DNA from: Candidatus Tagabacteria bacterium CG_4_10_14_0_2_um_filter_40_13
GTDB taxonomy: Bacteria > Patescibacteriota > Minisyncoccia > GCA-002779875
Assembly (NCBI GenBank): GCA_002792165.1
Contig: PFNV01000028.1
Span: 1-6,218 of the forward strand
Length of the DNA: 6,218 nt
Direction: 5' to 3'
A program made the position numbers and the translations under genes. Within the stretch, counting starts at the first letter, position 1; each line of letters starts with the position of its first letter. The notes below the pieces were generated by a model. That model saw only the letters and a list, made by a program, of their open reading frames with translations, did not search any database and was not told the origin of the DNA. Positions 1-6,044 of this stretch are shown in pieces.

Positions 1-17
1 AGAAATCAACGCAATAG
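1..17. repeat. IS30 left terminal inverted repeat (partial)
   Basis: The bases ATCAACGCAATAGG near the window start match the inner half of an IS30-type terminal repeat, and AACGCAAT recurs inverted at the right end of the element. The outer half is outside the window. Confidence 0.5.
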
Positions 18-41
18 GTCGAAATCGGTTAAAATGGCGGA

Positions 42-1055
42 ATGCATAAAAAATATATGAGGTTAACATTAAAAGAGCGTGAAGAAATCAGCCGCGGCAT
101 ATGGGCAAACGAATGTTTTGCCGATATCGCCCGCAGAATCAATCGCCCGGCAAGCGCTATTTCTAGAGAAGTTTGGGGAAACGTTAAATACAGTTGGTGC
201 TATCGCGCAGAAAAAGCTCAGCACAGGGCGGATGAAAACAAGAAAAAAGGACGGCGTCCAAAGAAACTAGACACCAATCCAAAGCTTAAAAATTATGTAT
301 ATGAAAAACTTCGACTGAAGTGGTCGCCCGAAGAGATTGCAAACAGGATCAAAACTGATTATTCTCAAGATAAGAATATGCGCGCATCTCACGAAACCAT
401 ATACAAACACATTTATTGTCTGCCCAGAGGAGAATTGAAAGCCGAACTCATGAAAGGTTTGCGTCAAGAAAGAAAGATGAGGCAGCCGAGAAAATACGCG
501 CATTACAAAAAACAAAGAATACAAGACATTATCAGTATTTCCGAACGACCAAAAGAGGCTGAAAAAAGAATCGTGCCGGGCCATTGGGAAGGAGATTTGT
601 TAATGGGCAAAGAAAGAAAAAGCGCCATTGGCACGCTAGTAGAAAGAACAACTAGATTAACGCTTCTTGTTCCGCTTAAAGAAAAAGATTCGTTCGCAGT
701 CAGAAATGCCTTTGCCATGACATTCAAAAAAATTCCAAGCCAGTTTAAAAAAACTTTAACATATGATAGAGGAAGCGAAATGAGCCAACACAAACTATTC
801 ACCAAAAATACAAAAATTCAGGTTTACTTTGCCGACCCTCATAGCCCCTGGCAGAGAGGAACGAACGAAAATACAAACGGTTTAATCAGGCAGTATTTTC
901 CGAAGGGCACTGATTTTAGAAATGTTCCTGCTTCGGCGGTAAAGGAGACGGAGCGGAGATTAAATTCCAGACCCAGAAAAGTCCTCAATTACCGCACGCC
1001 GTCAGAGAAATTTTATGAGTTAGTTACCGGTCAGAAAATTGCGTTAGAAACTTGA
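42..1055 (+). CDS. IS30-family transposase (DDE recombinase)
   Basis: This enzyme cuts and joins the ends of the insertion sequence through a DDE (RNase H-fold) catalytic domain. The 337 residues begin with a helix-turn-helix DNA-binding region (about 7-45, LTLKEREEISRGIWAN then the recognition-helix part RPASAISREV), typical of IS30 and related regulators. A basic linker follows, then an integrase core (about 170-330). The catalytic residues are visible: D185 in GHWEGDLL, D242 in TYDRGSE and E277 in GTNENTNG. The D-E spacing of 34 residues and the segment NGLIRQYFPKGTDF are IS30 hallmarks. The length is close to family norm and the frame is unbroken, so the gene may be active. The ATG at 42 is the natural start; M6 at 57 is an alternative. 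No clear Shine-Dalgarno site is seen. The stop codon lies inside the right terminal repeat. Confidence 0.95.
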   Translation: MHKKYMRLTLKEREEISRGIWANECFADIARRINRPASAISREVWGNVKYSWCYRAEKAQHRADENKKKGRRPKKLDTNPKLKNYVYEKLRLKWSPEEIANRIKTDYSQDKNMRASHETIYKHIYCLPRGELKAELMKGLRQERKMRQPRKYAHYKKQRIQDIISISERPKEAEKRIVPGHWEGDLLMGKERKSAIGTLVERTTRLTLLVPLKEKDSFAVRNAFAMTFKKIPSQFKKTLTYDRGSEMSQHKLFTKNTKIQVYFADPHSPWQRGTNENTNGLIRQYFPKGTDFRNVPASAVKETERRLNSRPRKVLNYRTPSEKFYELVTGQKIALET

Positions 1056-1063
1056 ATCCAGCT
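1037..1063. repeat. IS30 right terminal inverted repeat
   Basis: Read on the minus strand this segment is a GATTCAA block, a short spacer, then TAACGCAA, the arrangement of IS30-family ends. The inner block AACGCAAT matches the left end of the element. It includes the last codons and stop of the transposase gene. The outer limit is approximate. Confidence 0.5.
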
Positions 1064-1110
1064 ATCCAATTATCTATGTAGTCCAGATTTACGCAAATTA
1101 AATTTAAAAT

Positions 1111-3747
1111 TCAAACGCACAAACCCCAACCGCATACGGGACAAGATGTACATCCTTCCCGGAAAGCTAAATCCGCGCTGCATTTTGGGCATTTTTTCAA
1201 TTTTCCATTTCCATTTTGCGCATCCGAAGATATTCCATTACTGCCATTTTCGCCAATTTTTCCCAAAACCGACGGGTTGTGATATATCGCCATGCCCTCG
1301 GCTTTTTCATCTTTTATTCTAACAAGTCCTGTTTCCTCTTTTGATTTTCCCGCGATTTTTTCACCGGATTCGGCAACAACCAAAACCTGATCAACGATGG
1401 AAGTATCGCGGAAAACGGTTATCCCCTTGCATCCCAGCTCGTAAGCGAGAATATAGGATTTTTTGACATCTTCCGCGGTAGCCGAAGCCGGAAAATTATT
1501 CGTTTTCGAAACCGACGAATCAACCCATTTTTGAAATATTGCCAAAGTCTTGATATGATCCTCGAGAGAAATATCGTGGCTGGTCACAAAAATTTTCTTG
1601 AAATTATTCGGAATGTAATGGACATTTTGAACCGAACCATGGCTGGAAACAACGTCTCTTATCAAAACGTCGTCAAAAAGTCCTTCGCGCAACATCAACC
1701 TCTCAAAAACCGGATTAATGAAATAAAATGAGCCAATGGCAACATTTTTTTGAAATGCCAAAGAATAAACCGGCTCAATACCGGAAGAGCACCCCGCGAT
1801 CATTGAAATAGAACCGGTTGGAGCGATTACCGTCGTGTAACTGTTGCGAATGCCGAATTTTTGAATATCACCGCTCACTTTTTCCCAATCGAAATGCCAC
1901 GACTTCTTGTCGTGAAATCCGCGGAACGGCAGTCTTCCTTCCGTATAAAAACTCTTTTCAAAATAAGGAAACGCTCCCCTATTTTTACTCAGCTCAACTG
2001 AAGCGCATTTGGAATGATAATTGACAAATTCGATGATTTTTTCCATTAAAGCCCGTCCTTTTTCAGAATTAAATTGGACTTTCAAGTCATAAAGCAAATC
2101 TCCTAATCCCATAATACCAAGTCCGATCTTTCTGGTATTTAAGGTCATCTCCTCTATTTCTTTTAATGGAAGAATGTTAATATCTATCACATTATCCAAA
2201 AATCGCACTCCGATTTTTATTGCCTTGGATAAACGATTCCAATCAAGCGTTTTTCTGTCCTGAAAATCGGTTTTAATGAAAGACCAAATATTAAGAGAGC
2301 CTAAATTGCAGGATTCATTGGGATAAAGAAGCAATTCTCCACAAGGATTAGTCGTAACAATGGGACCTAAAGATTTCAAAAAGGGATTGAATTCATTGAT
2401 ACGGTCATAGAAAAGAACGCCCGGTTCGGCCGATTCCCATGCCTGATAAGCGATTTCCTCCAATAAAAAGTTTGGTGAAACAGAGCGCGTTGTCTTGCCG
2501 GTTCGGGGATTAACTAAAGAATATGGCTTATTTTTTTTGTAACATTCCCAAAAATCATCCATTATTAACACCGAAATATTGAAGTTTTTCAGAGATTTAT
2601 TACCTTTTTTGGCAACAATAAATTTTTCAATATCGGGATGATTGCTGTTTAAAATTCCCATATTTGCGCCTCGGCGGATACCACCTTGTTTAACAACATC
2701 TGTCATCGTATCGAAAAGCCGCATAAAACTGATGGGGCCGGACGAGGTGCCGCCGGTAGTTTTTATAAAGTCTCCTTCCGGCCGCAACTTGGCAAAATTG
2801 TACCCCAATCCGCCACCGGATTTAAAAACAATAGCGGCGTTTTTTAGGGTGTCCATTATCCCTTCTATTGAATCGTCGATGTCCAATGCGAAACAGGCTG
2901 AACCCATGCCAAGATAACTCCCGAAATTAGCCAAGGCCGGCGTGTTCGGCATAAAAGAACGCGAAATCATTAAATCGTAAAATTCATCGAAAGTTTTTTC
3001 GTATTTTGCGAATTCGTTCTTTTTAAACATCTCCACTAATTTTTCCCAGGTGATTTTAATCTTACCTCCTCTCTCAAAACGCGCGAACAAATAATAAAGC
3101 CCTTTGATATGAAAAATATTCAAAATATGTTTGCCGAGAAATAATTTTCCTTCAAATGCCCTTGCCTCTTCATCGCTCATCTTGCCGCTTTCGCTTGCAC
3201 CCATTTCCGGTTTCGCGTAATTTCGTTTTTCCACGCCTTCGCTTACGCGCTCGTCGTATAAAATTTCGGGCAAAGTCACGTGCAAAGCAACCCTTTCAAA
3301 AAGCTCGCTGGGGGATTCTATAACTTTATCAGAATCGTCTTTTCTCAAATAGCGGCTTCGCAAAACCCGCAATGCATTAACGTCAAACCGCTTGTCGATA
3401 TCGTCAATTTCTTCTTTATCGAGAATTTTTTGCTTTTCCCTCCTAATTTCCGCTCTTTTCTGCCGATAAAGAATGTAACATTTTGCAACTTTGGCATATC
3501 CTCTTTCAATAAGAACTCCTTCGACAAAATCTTGAATCTCTTCGATTGTGGGCACAAAATTCGCGACGCGTTTGTATTTTTTAACAAGCGCTTCAACCGC
3601 TCCTTTTGCCAACTCTTTAGCGACCTTGCGGTTCGGCTGGCCGCTTGCCTCCATTGCTTTGTAAATAGCTGTTGCTATTCTATCTATGTTGAAATCTACA
3701 ACACGCCCATCGCGCTTCTTAATTTTTTTAGGAATATTGAATACCAT
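1111..3747 (-). CDS. nrdJ: Adenosylcobalamin-dependent (class II) ribonucleotide reductase
   Basis: This cytoplasmic enzyme reduces ribonucleotides to deoxyribonucleotides for DNA synthesis, using coenzyme B12 to make a thiyl radical. The 878 residues show an N-terminal ATP-cone (about 5-97, KIKKRDGRVVDF), the allosteric switch domain. The catalytic barrel follows: MPNTPALANFG (266-276), first redox cysteine C285 in GSACFALD, the glycine-rich KSGGGLGYNFAKLRP (309-323), and N467/C469/E471 in NPCGE, the radical cysteine with its partners. C480 lies 11 residues on, the class II spacing for the second redox cysteine. PTGSIS (643-648) is the substrate phosphate loop, and LGCKGITVFRD (771-781) is class II-like. 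A low-complexity linker (about 790-851) leads to a C-terminal ribbon with C853, C856, C866, C869, C872 and C877, probably a zinc site plus the reductant-accepting tail. No radical-generating NrdB-type subunit is adjacent, which agrees with class II. No Shine-Dalgarno precedes the ATG, so initiation may be leaderless. Confidence 0.96.
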   Translation of the reverse strand: MVFNIPKKIKKRDGRVVDFNIDRIATAIYKAMEASGQPNRKVAKELAKGAVEALVKKYKRVANFVPTIEEIQDFVEGVLIERGYAKVAKCYILYRQKRAEIRREKQKILDKEEIDDIDKRFDVNALRVLRSRYLRKDDSDKVIESPSELFERVALHVTLPEILYDERVSEGVEKRNYAKPEMGASESGKMSDEEARAFEGKLFLGKHILNIFHIKGLYYLFARFERGGKIKITWEKLVEMFKKNEFAKYEKTFDEFYDLMISRSFMPNTPALANFGSYLGMGSACFALDIDDSIEGIMDTLKNAAIVFKSGGGLGYNFAKLRPEGDFIKTTGGTSSGPISFMRLFDTMTDVVKQGGIRRGANMGILNSNHPDIEKFIVAKKGNKSLKNFNISVLIMDDFWECYKKNKPYSLVNPRTGKTTRSVSPNFLLEEIAYQAWESAEPGVLFYDRINEFNPFLKSLGPIVTTNPCGELLLYPNESCNLGSLNIWSFIKTDFQDRKTLDWNRLSKAIKIGVRFLDNVIDINILPLKEIEEMTLNTRKIGLGIMGLGDLLYDLKVQFNSEKGRALMEKIIEFVNYHSKCASVELSKNRGAFPYFEKSFYTEGRLPFRGFHDKKSWHFDWEKVSGDIQKFGIRNSYTTVIAPTGSISMIAGCSSGIEPVYSLAFQKNVAIGSFYFINPVFERLMLREGLFDDVLIRDVVSSHGSVQNVHYIPNNFKKIFVTSHDISLEDHIKTLAIFQKWVDSSVSKTNNFPASATAEDVKKSYILAYELGCKGITVFRDTSIVDQVLVVAESGEKIAGKSKEETGLVRIKDEKAEGMAIYHNPSVLGKIGENGSNGISSDAQNGNGKLKKCPKCSADLAFREGCTSCPVCGWGLCV

Positions 3748-3764
3748 CTTATCTTTATTTTAAA
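3748..3764 (-). promoter_or_regulatory. Putative nrdJ start-site element (-10 TAAAAT, leaderless start)
   Basis: Immediately before the nrdJ ATG the minus strand reads TTTAAAATAAAGATAAG. TAAAAT (3757-3762) fits a -10 hexamer at 5 of 6 positions, and a start about 7 nt further on would give a leader of only about 3 nt. No convincing -35 hexamer is seen. A nearly identical sequence, in the opposite orientation, precedes the initiator tRNA gene at 3858-3873. That similarity is the main support for a functional element. Promoter activity is inference. Confidence 0.4.
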
Positions 3765-3829
3765 CGTAATCAGATAAATTTACTAATTGTGGATATTCCA
3801 AAATTTTAAAAATACCAATCGCGGCCGCC

Positions 3830-3873
3830 TTGCATTTTCCCAAAAAATGCTCAATACTTTAAATAAAGATAAG
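3830..3873 (+). promoter_or_regulatory. Putative promoter of the initiator tRNA gene
   Basis: TTGCAT (3830-3835) and AATACT (3853-3858) are separated by 17 bp and make a plausible sigma-70-type promoter, each matching 4 of 6 consensus bases. The copy of the inverted element TTTAAATAAAGATAAG (3858-3873) follows and ends 1 nt before the tRNA. It offers an alternative -10, TTAAAT (3859-3864), which would mirror the nrdJ arrangement but lacks a good -35. A 7-bp inverted repeat, GCATTTT/AAAATGC (3832-3850), overlaps the -35 and spacer. Confidence 0.35.
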
Positions 3874-3874
3874 T

Positions 3875-3945
3875 CGCGGGGTGGAGAAGCAGTATCTCGC
3901 AAGGCCCATAACCTTGAGGCGGCCGTGCAAATCGGCCCCCCGCAA
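3875..3945 (+). tRNA. Initiator tRNA-fMet (anticodon CAU), non-canonical loops
   Basis: A full cloverleaf folds: acceptor CGCGGGG/CCCCGCA with an unpaired C1xA72, D stem GAGA/TCTC, anticodon stem CAAGG/CCTTG with loop CCCATAA, 4-nt variable loop, T stem GGCCG/CGGCC with loop TGCAAAT, discriminator A73. The C1xA72 mismatch and the A11-U24 pair are known hallmarks of bacterial initiators, so the identity is well supported. Only two of the usual three G-C pairs next to the anticodon loop are present (A29-U41 replaces one). Three departures are odd: C33 instead of the near-universal U33, G55 instead of U55 in the T loop, and a 7-nt D loop (AGCAGTA) without the GG pair. CCA is not encoded. The gene is divergent from nrdJ and convergent with the transporter gene. 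Confidence 0.92.
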
Positions 3946-3967
3946 CACGACAAAAAGAGGGAAAGGA

Positions 3968-3994
3968 AAAAACGGAGGACTGTCCTCCGTTTTT
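3968..3994. terminator. Bidirectional intrinsic terminator between tRNA-fMet and the MATE gene
   Basis: A 12-bp perfect stem, AAAAACGGAGGA pairing with TCCTCCGTTTTT around a 3-nt CTG loop, has an A-run on one side and a T-run on the other. It therefore works as an intrinsic terminator from both directions. It lies 22 bp after the initiator tRNA and 10 bp beyond the stop codon of the convergent transporter gene. Confidence 0.88.
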
Positions 3995-4004
3995 GCGCGT
4001 GTTT

Positions 4005-5378
4005 TTAATTTCTTTTCCAAAGACTGGGTTTGAATTTGAAAAGAGCTGCCAGAATCAGACCGTTTATGGTTGTGGCAATGAGAATCGCCCACCAAACACC
4101 TGCCACGCCGAGACCAAAAATTTTCGGAAGATAAACCGCCAAACCGATCTGCCCGATTCCCATTATCAACAAAGTAACAAGGGCCGGAATCCTGGTGTTT
4201 TTCGCGCCGGCGAAAGCCCGACGTAAAACAACAGTCATAGCGATAAAAAGATAACCAAAAGCGGTAATTTTTAAATAATTGATGCCTATATCTACTACTT
4301 GAGGATCACCGCTATAAAATCCCATTACTTTATCAGCAAAAATAAAAAATGCCAAACCGGCAATCGCCATAATAAAAATGTTCAGGGCCGTTCCAAACCA
4401 AGCGCTTCTTTCCGCTCGATATTTCTTGCCCGCCCCCAGATTATTCGCCATCACAATAGCCGTGGTCATTCCCAAATCATATCCTCCCGTTGAAGACATT
4501 TTCAAGAGCCGCTGGCCAATGCCGTAAACGGCCACAGACGCGGTTCCCCAAAAAGCAATGCATCTCAAAAGCAACAAGTCAATAACAACCTTGCCGGACA
4601 TCTCCAAAACATCAAATCCAGCGATTTTAAAAACTTCTTTTAAAGTGAGCAGATTGATTTTGAATCCCCGCCATTCTTTCAAATTAATTTTAATCGGTGA
4701 ATTGCCCCAAACTAAAATCCCGAAACCAATAACGGCGCCTACGCTTGCCGAAGCCGCCGAAGCGAAGGCGGCGCCAGCCACTTCCCAGCGAGGAAAACCC
4801 AAATTGCCCAAGATGAAAAACCAGTCAAAAACAATATTTAGAACAATTACAATAAACATCACTGCCATGGGTCGCATCATATCGCCGCTAGAACGAATTA
4901 TCGTGTTGATAACCCAAAGAGAAAAGGAAATAATTCCGCCAACCGCCTGGATCCTTAAATAAGTAACGGCAAGAACAAGAACCTTTTCTTCGATGCCGAT
5001 AAATTTTAACAAAATCGGCGCAAAAAAATATCCCAGAAAAGCAACTGCCAAAGAAAGAAACCAGGTTATTGCCATTATTTCTTTCGCCTTTCTTTCTGCG
5101 CCAACCCAATCCTTAACGCCAGCCAGATTGCCGATTAAACCGTAAACCGAGGTCACTATTCCCAAAACCGGCGTCATCAAAAGCATATAGCCGACACCGC
5201 CGGCCGTAACCGCCGCCAAGGCGTCGGTTCCTATTTTCGATACCCAGTAAATATTCAAACCGGAGAATATAATCCAAACCCCGCTGTTAAACCAAAGAGG
5301 CCAGGTCATCGCCAGAATATTTTTCAAAATGCTTCCTTGGGTGACATCCCGTTCTTTTAAAAGAGTTTTGATATCCAT
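4005..5378 (-). CDS. MATE-family (multidrug and toxin extrusion) membrane transporter
   Basis: This is an integral inner-membrane protein of 457 residues, the usual MATE length, predicted to export small cationic or amphipathic compounds in exchange for Na+ or H+. Two homologous halves of about six hydrophobic helices each are visible: roughly residues 20-215 and 245-450. The first half starts with the typical MATE entry ILAMTWPLWFNSG and includes the inter-helix motif RSSGDMMRPM (162-171), the counterpart of the common GxGDTRxP, and an AGAAFASAAS stretch (201-210). The second half holds NNLGAGKKYRAER (312-324) and the repeat-equivalent GAKNTRIPAL (391-400). Conserved acidic residues in helices need an alignment to assign, so coupling ion and substrate are unknown. 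A lipid-flippase role is possible in the wider MOP superfamily, but the sequence looks like MATE rather than MurJ. The ATG is supported by a GGGAG site 8 nt upstream. Confidence 0.92.
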   Translation of the reverse strand: MDIKTLLKERDVTQGSILKNILAMTWPLWFNSGVWIIFSGLNIYWVSKIGTDALAAVTAGGVGYMLLMTPVLGIVTSVYGLIGNLAGVKDWVGAERKAKEIMAITWFLSLAVAFLGYFFAPILLKFIGIEEKVLVLAVTYLRIQAVGGIISFSLWVINTIIRSSGDMMRPMAVMFIVIVLNIVFDWFFILGNLGFPRWEVAGAAFASAASASVGAVIGFGILVWGNSPIKINLKEWRGFKINLLTLKEVFKIAGFDVLEMSGKVVIDLLLLRCIAFWGTASVAVYGIGQRLLKMSSTGGYDLGMTTAIVMANNLGAGKKYRAERSAWFGTALNIFIMAIAGLAFFIFADKVMGFYSGDPQVVDIGINYLKITAFGYLFIAMTVVLRRAFAGAKNTRIPALVTLLIMGIGQIGLAVYLPKIFGLGVAGVWWAILIATTINGLILAALFKFKPSLWKRN

Positions 5379-5386
5379 CTCTCGTT

Positions 5387-5391
5387 CTCCC
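5387..5391 (-). promoter_or_regulatory. Shine-Dalgarno site of the MATE gene
   Basis: GGGAG on the minus strand lies 8 nt upstream of the ATG and fixes that start. It shows that this organism does use Shine-Dalgarno initiation for some genes, in contrast to nrdJ and the NlpC/P60 gene in the same window. Confidence 0.7.
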
Positions 5392-5430
5392 GGTCAATAA
5401 CCATTTCAAAGTGCTTTTTAATTCCCTGGT

Positions 5431-5458
5431 ATTATAAATAATTTTCAGGAAAAAGCAA
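5431..5458 (-). promoter_or_regulatory. Promoter of the MATE gene
   Basis: On the minus strand a perfect TATAAT -10 (5431-5436) follows TTGCTT (5453-5458) with a 16-bp spacer. The expected start near 5424 gives a leader of about 45 nt that includes the Shine-Dalgarno site. I see no strong structure in the leader. Confidence 0.6.
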
Positions 5459-5468
5459 TTCGTTTTCC

Positions 5469-5497
5469 TTGCAAAAGGACGTTTTTTGCTTTAATAT
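5469..5497 (+). promoter_or_regulatory. Promoter of the tRNA-NlpC/P60-tRNA unit
   Basis: TTGCAA (5469-5474) and TAATAT (5492-5497) are separated by 17 bp. The expected start near 5504 is about 6 nt before the tRNA. The -35 begins with TTGC, as do those of the MATE gene and the initiator tRNA. No other plus-strand promoter is obvious before the following coding region, so this one probably drives the whole unit. Confidence 0.5.
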
Positions 5498-5509
5498 TTT
5501 ATTAATTAC

Positions 5510-5581
5510 GCCAGTGTAGTTCAACGGCTAGAACAAGGGACTCATAAGCCCTGGATAGAGGTTCGACTCCTCTCACTGGCA
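5510..5581 (+). tRNA. tRNA with CAU anticodon: elongator Met, or Ile2 if lysidine-modified
   Basis: Cloverleaf: acceptor GCCAGTG/CACTGGC fully paired, D stem GTTC/GAAC with loop AACGGCTA, anticodon stem AGGGA/GCCCT with loop CTCATAA, variable loop of 4 nt, T stem AGAGG/CCTCT with loop TTCGACT, discriminator A73. The loop-closing A31xG39 pair is a mismatch. The perfectly paired first base pair rules out an initiator role. CAU is shared by elongator tRNA-Met and by tRNA-Ile2, whose C34 becomes lysidine, and the sequence alone does not settle which. CCA is not encoded. The next coding region begins 3 nt after A73. Confidence 0.93.
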
Positions 5582-5584
5582 TAA

Positions 5585-6031
5585 ATGAAAAGAAAAAGAA
5601 CGGAAAAACTAATCGTCATCGCGAAGGGCTTGGCGGGCCGGCCTTATAAGTATGGCTCAAAGCCATCCGAAGCGCCCCGCTATTTTGATTGTTCGAGTTT
5701 TATTCAATATCTTTACAAACAAATCGGGATAACGCTGCCTCGTTGCGCTATTGAACAAGCGAGATGCGGCCGGTTGGTTAAAAATAAAAAACATCTCAAA
5801 GCCGGCGACCTTATTTTTCTTCACGGAAAAAGCGGACACTATAATAAAAAATTTCCCATGGGTATCGGACATGTTGTAATGTATCTCGGCAACGGAAAAA
5901 TCATTCATGCAACTTCAAAAAGAATTCAAAATTATCCAAAAATCATAGAAAAAGGCGAAGTCAAAAGAGAACCCGCTTCAAAAATTTTGAAAAGAAAAGA
6001 TATAGTTGTAATAAAAAGGATTTTAGGTTAA
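5585..6031 (+). CDS. NlpC/P60-family cysteine peptidase, no signal peptide
   Basis: NlpC/P60 domains are papain-like hydrolases that usually cut peptide bonds in peptidoglycan stems. The 148 residues are essentially one domain (about 9-110). The catalytic cysteine is C36 in FDCSSFIQYLY, the histidine is H96 in GHVVMYLGNG, and the third polar residue is H108 in KIIHAT. LPRCAIEQA and LKAGDLIFL are further family signatures. A lysine-rich tail follows (about 111-148), and a short insertion, GKSGHYNKKFPMGI, precedes H96. There is no signal peptide, membrane segment or SH3/LysM wall-binding domain, so export by a non-classical route or a cytoplasmic role must be considered. The ATG is the only possible start: an in-frame TAA directly precedes it and the domain begins within ten residues. 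No Shine-Dalgarno exists, because the upstream bases belong to a tRNA 3' end. The gene lies between two tRNAs and probably shares their transcript. Confidence 0.88.
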   Translation: MKRKRTEKLIVIAKGLAGRPYKYGSKPSEAPRYFDCSSFIQYLYKQIGITLPRCAIEQARCGRLVKNKKHLKAGDLIFLHGKSGHYNKKFPMGIGHVVMYLGNGKIIHATSKRIQNYPKIIEKGEVKREPASKILKRKDIVVIKRILG

Positions 6032-6044
6032 ATTGAAAATACTT

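Larger units (their letters stand above)
1..1063 (+). mobile_element. IS30-family insertion sequence, left end cut by the window edge
   Basis: A single intact IS30-type transposase gene is flanked by related ends. The left end (about 1-17) and the reverse complement of the right end (about 1037-1063) share the core AACGCAAT. The right end reads GATTCAAGTTTCTAACGCAA inward, which resembles the IS30 terminal repeat as I remember it (ATTCAA then a short spacer then CAACGCAA). The outermost bases on the left lie before position 1, so the full length and target duplication cannot be read. The right boundary is uncertain by a few bases. The element stops about 50 bp short of the nrdJ stop codon, and I see no GC-rich hairpin terminator for nrdJ in that gap, so the insertion may have separated nrdJ from its original downstream region (inference). 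Confidence 0.8.

Noticed and set aside
1077..1098. Second IS30-like end (TGTAGTCCAGATTTACGCAAA) on the plus strand just beyond the right repeat
   Set aside because: It shares only scattered bases with the terminal repeats and is not spaced as a tandem IS junction would be; chance similarity in AT-rich sequence is the simpler reading.
3280..3777. 165-codon plus-strand open frame antisense to the nrdJ 5' region
   Set aside because: It lies wholly over well-conserved nrdJ ATP-cone and barrel codons, its translation has no recognisable motif, and its composition (F/N/I rich) is what the complement of a Lys/Glu-rich gene gives.
3832..3850. GCATTTT/AAAATGC inverted repeat as a terminator
   Set aside because: Only two G-C pairs near the base and no T-run follow it, and no gene ends here. 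It overlaps the putative tRNA promoter, so it is mentioned there and not called as a terminator.
3748..3874. Possible cobalamin riboswitch or NrdR boxes upstream of nrdJ
   Set aside because: The region is too short and AT-rich for a B12 riboswitch and lacks its conserved core. No pair of 16-bp palindromes resembling NrdR boxes could be found by eye.
4558..4962. 134-codon plus-strand open frame antisense to the MATE gene
   Set aside because: It is a shadow of the transporter's coding sequence, with no family-like sequence and no ribosome site of its own.
5657..5908. 83-codon minus-strand frame over the NlpC/P60 gene
   Set aside because: The opposite strand carries a complete catalytic domain, so this frame is a shadow.
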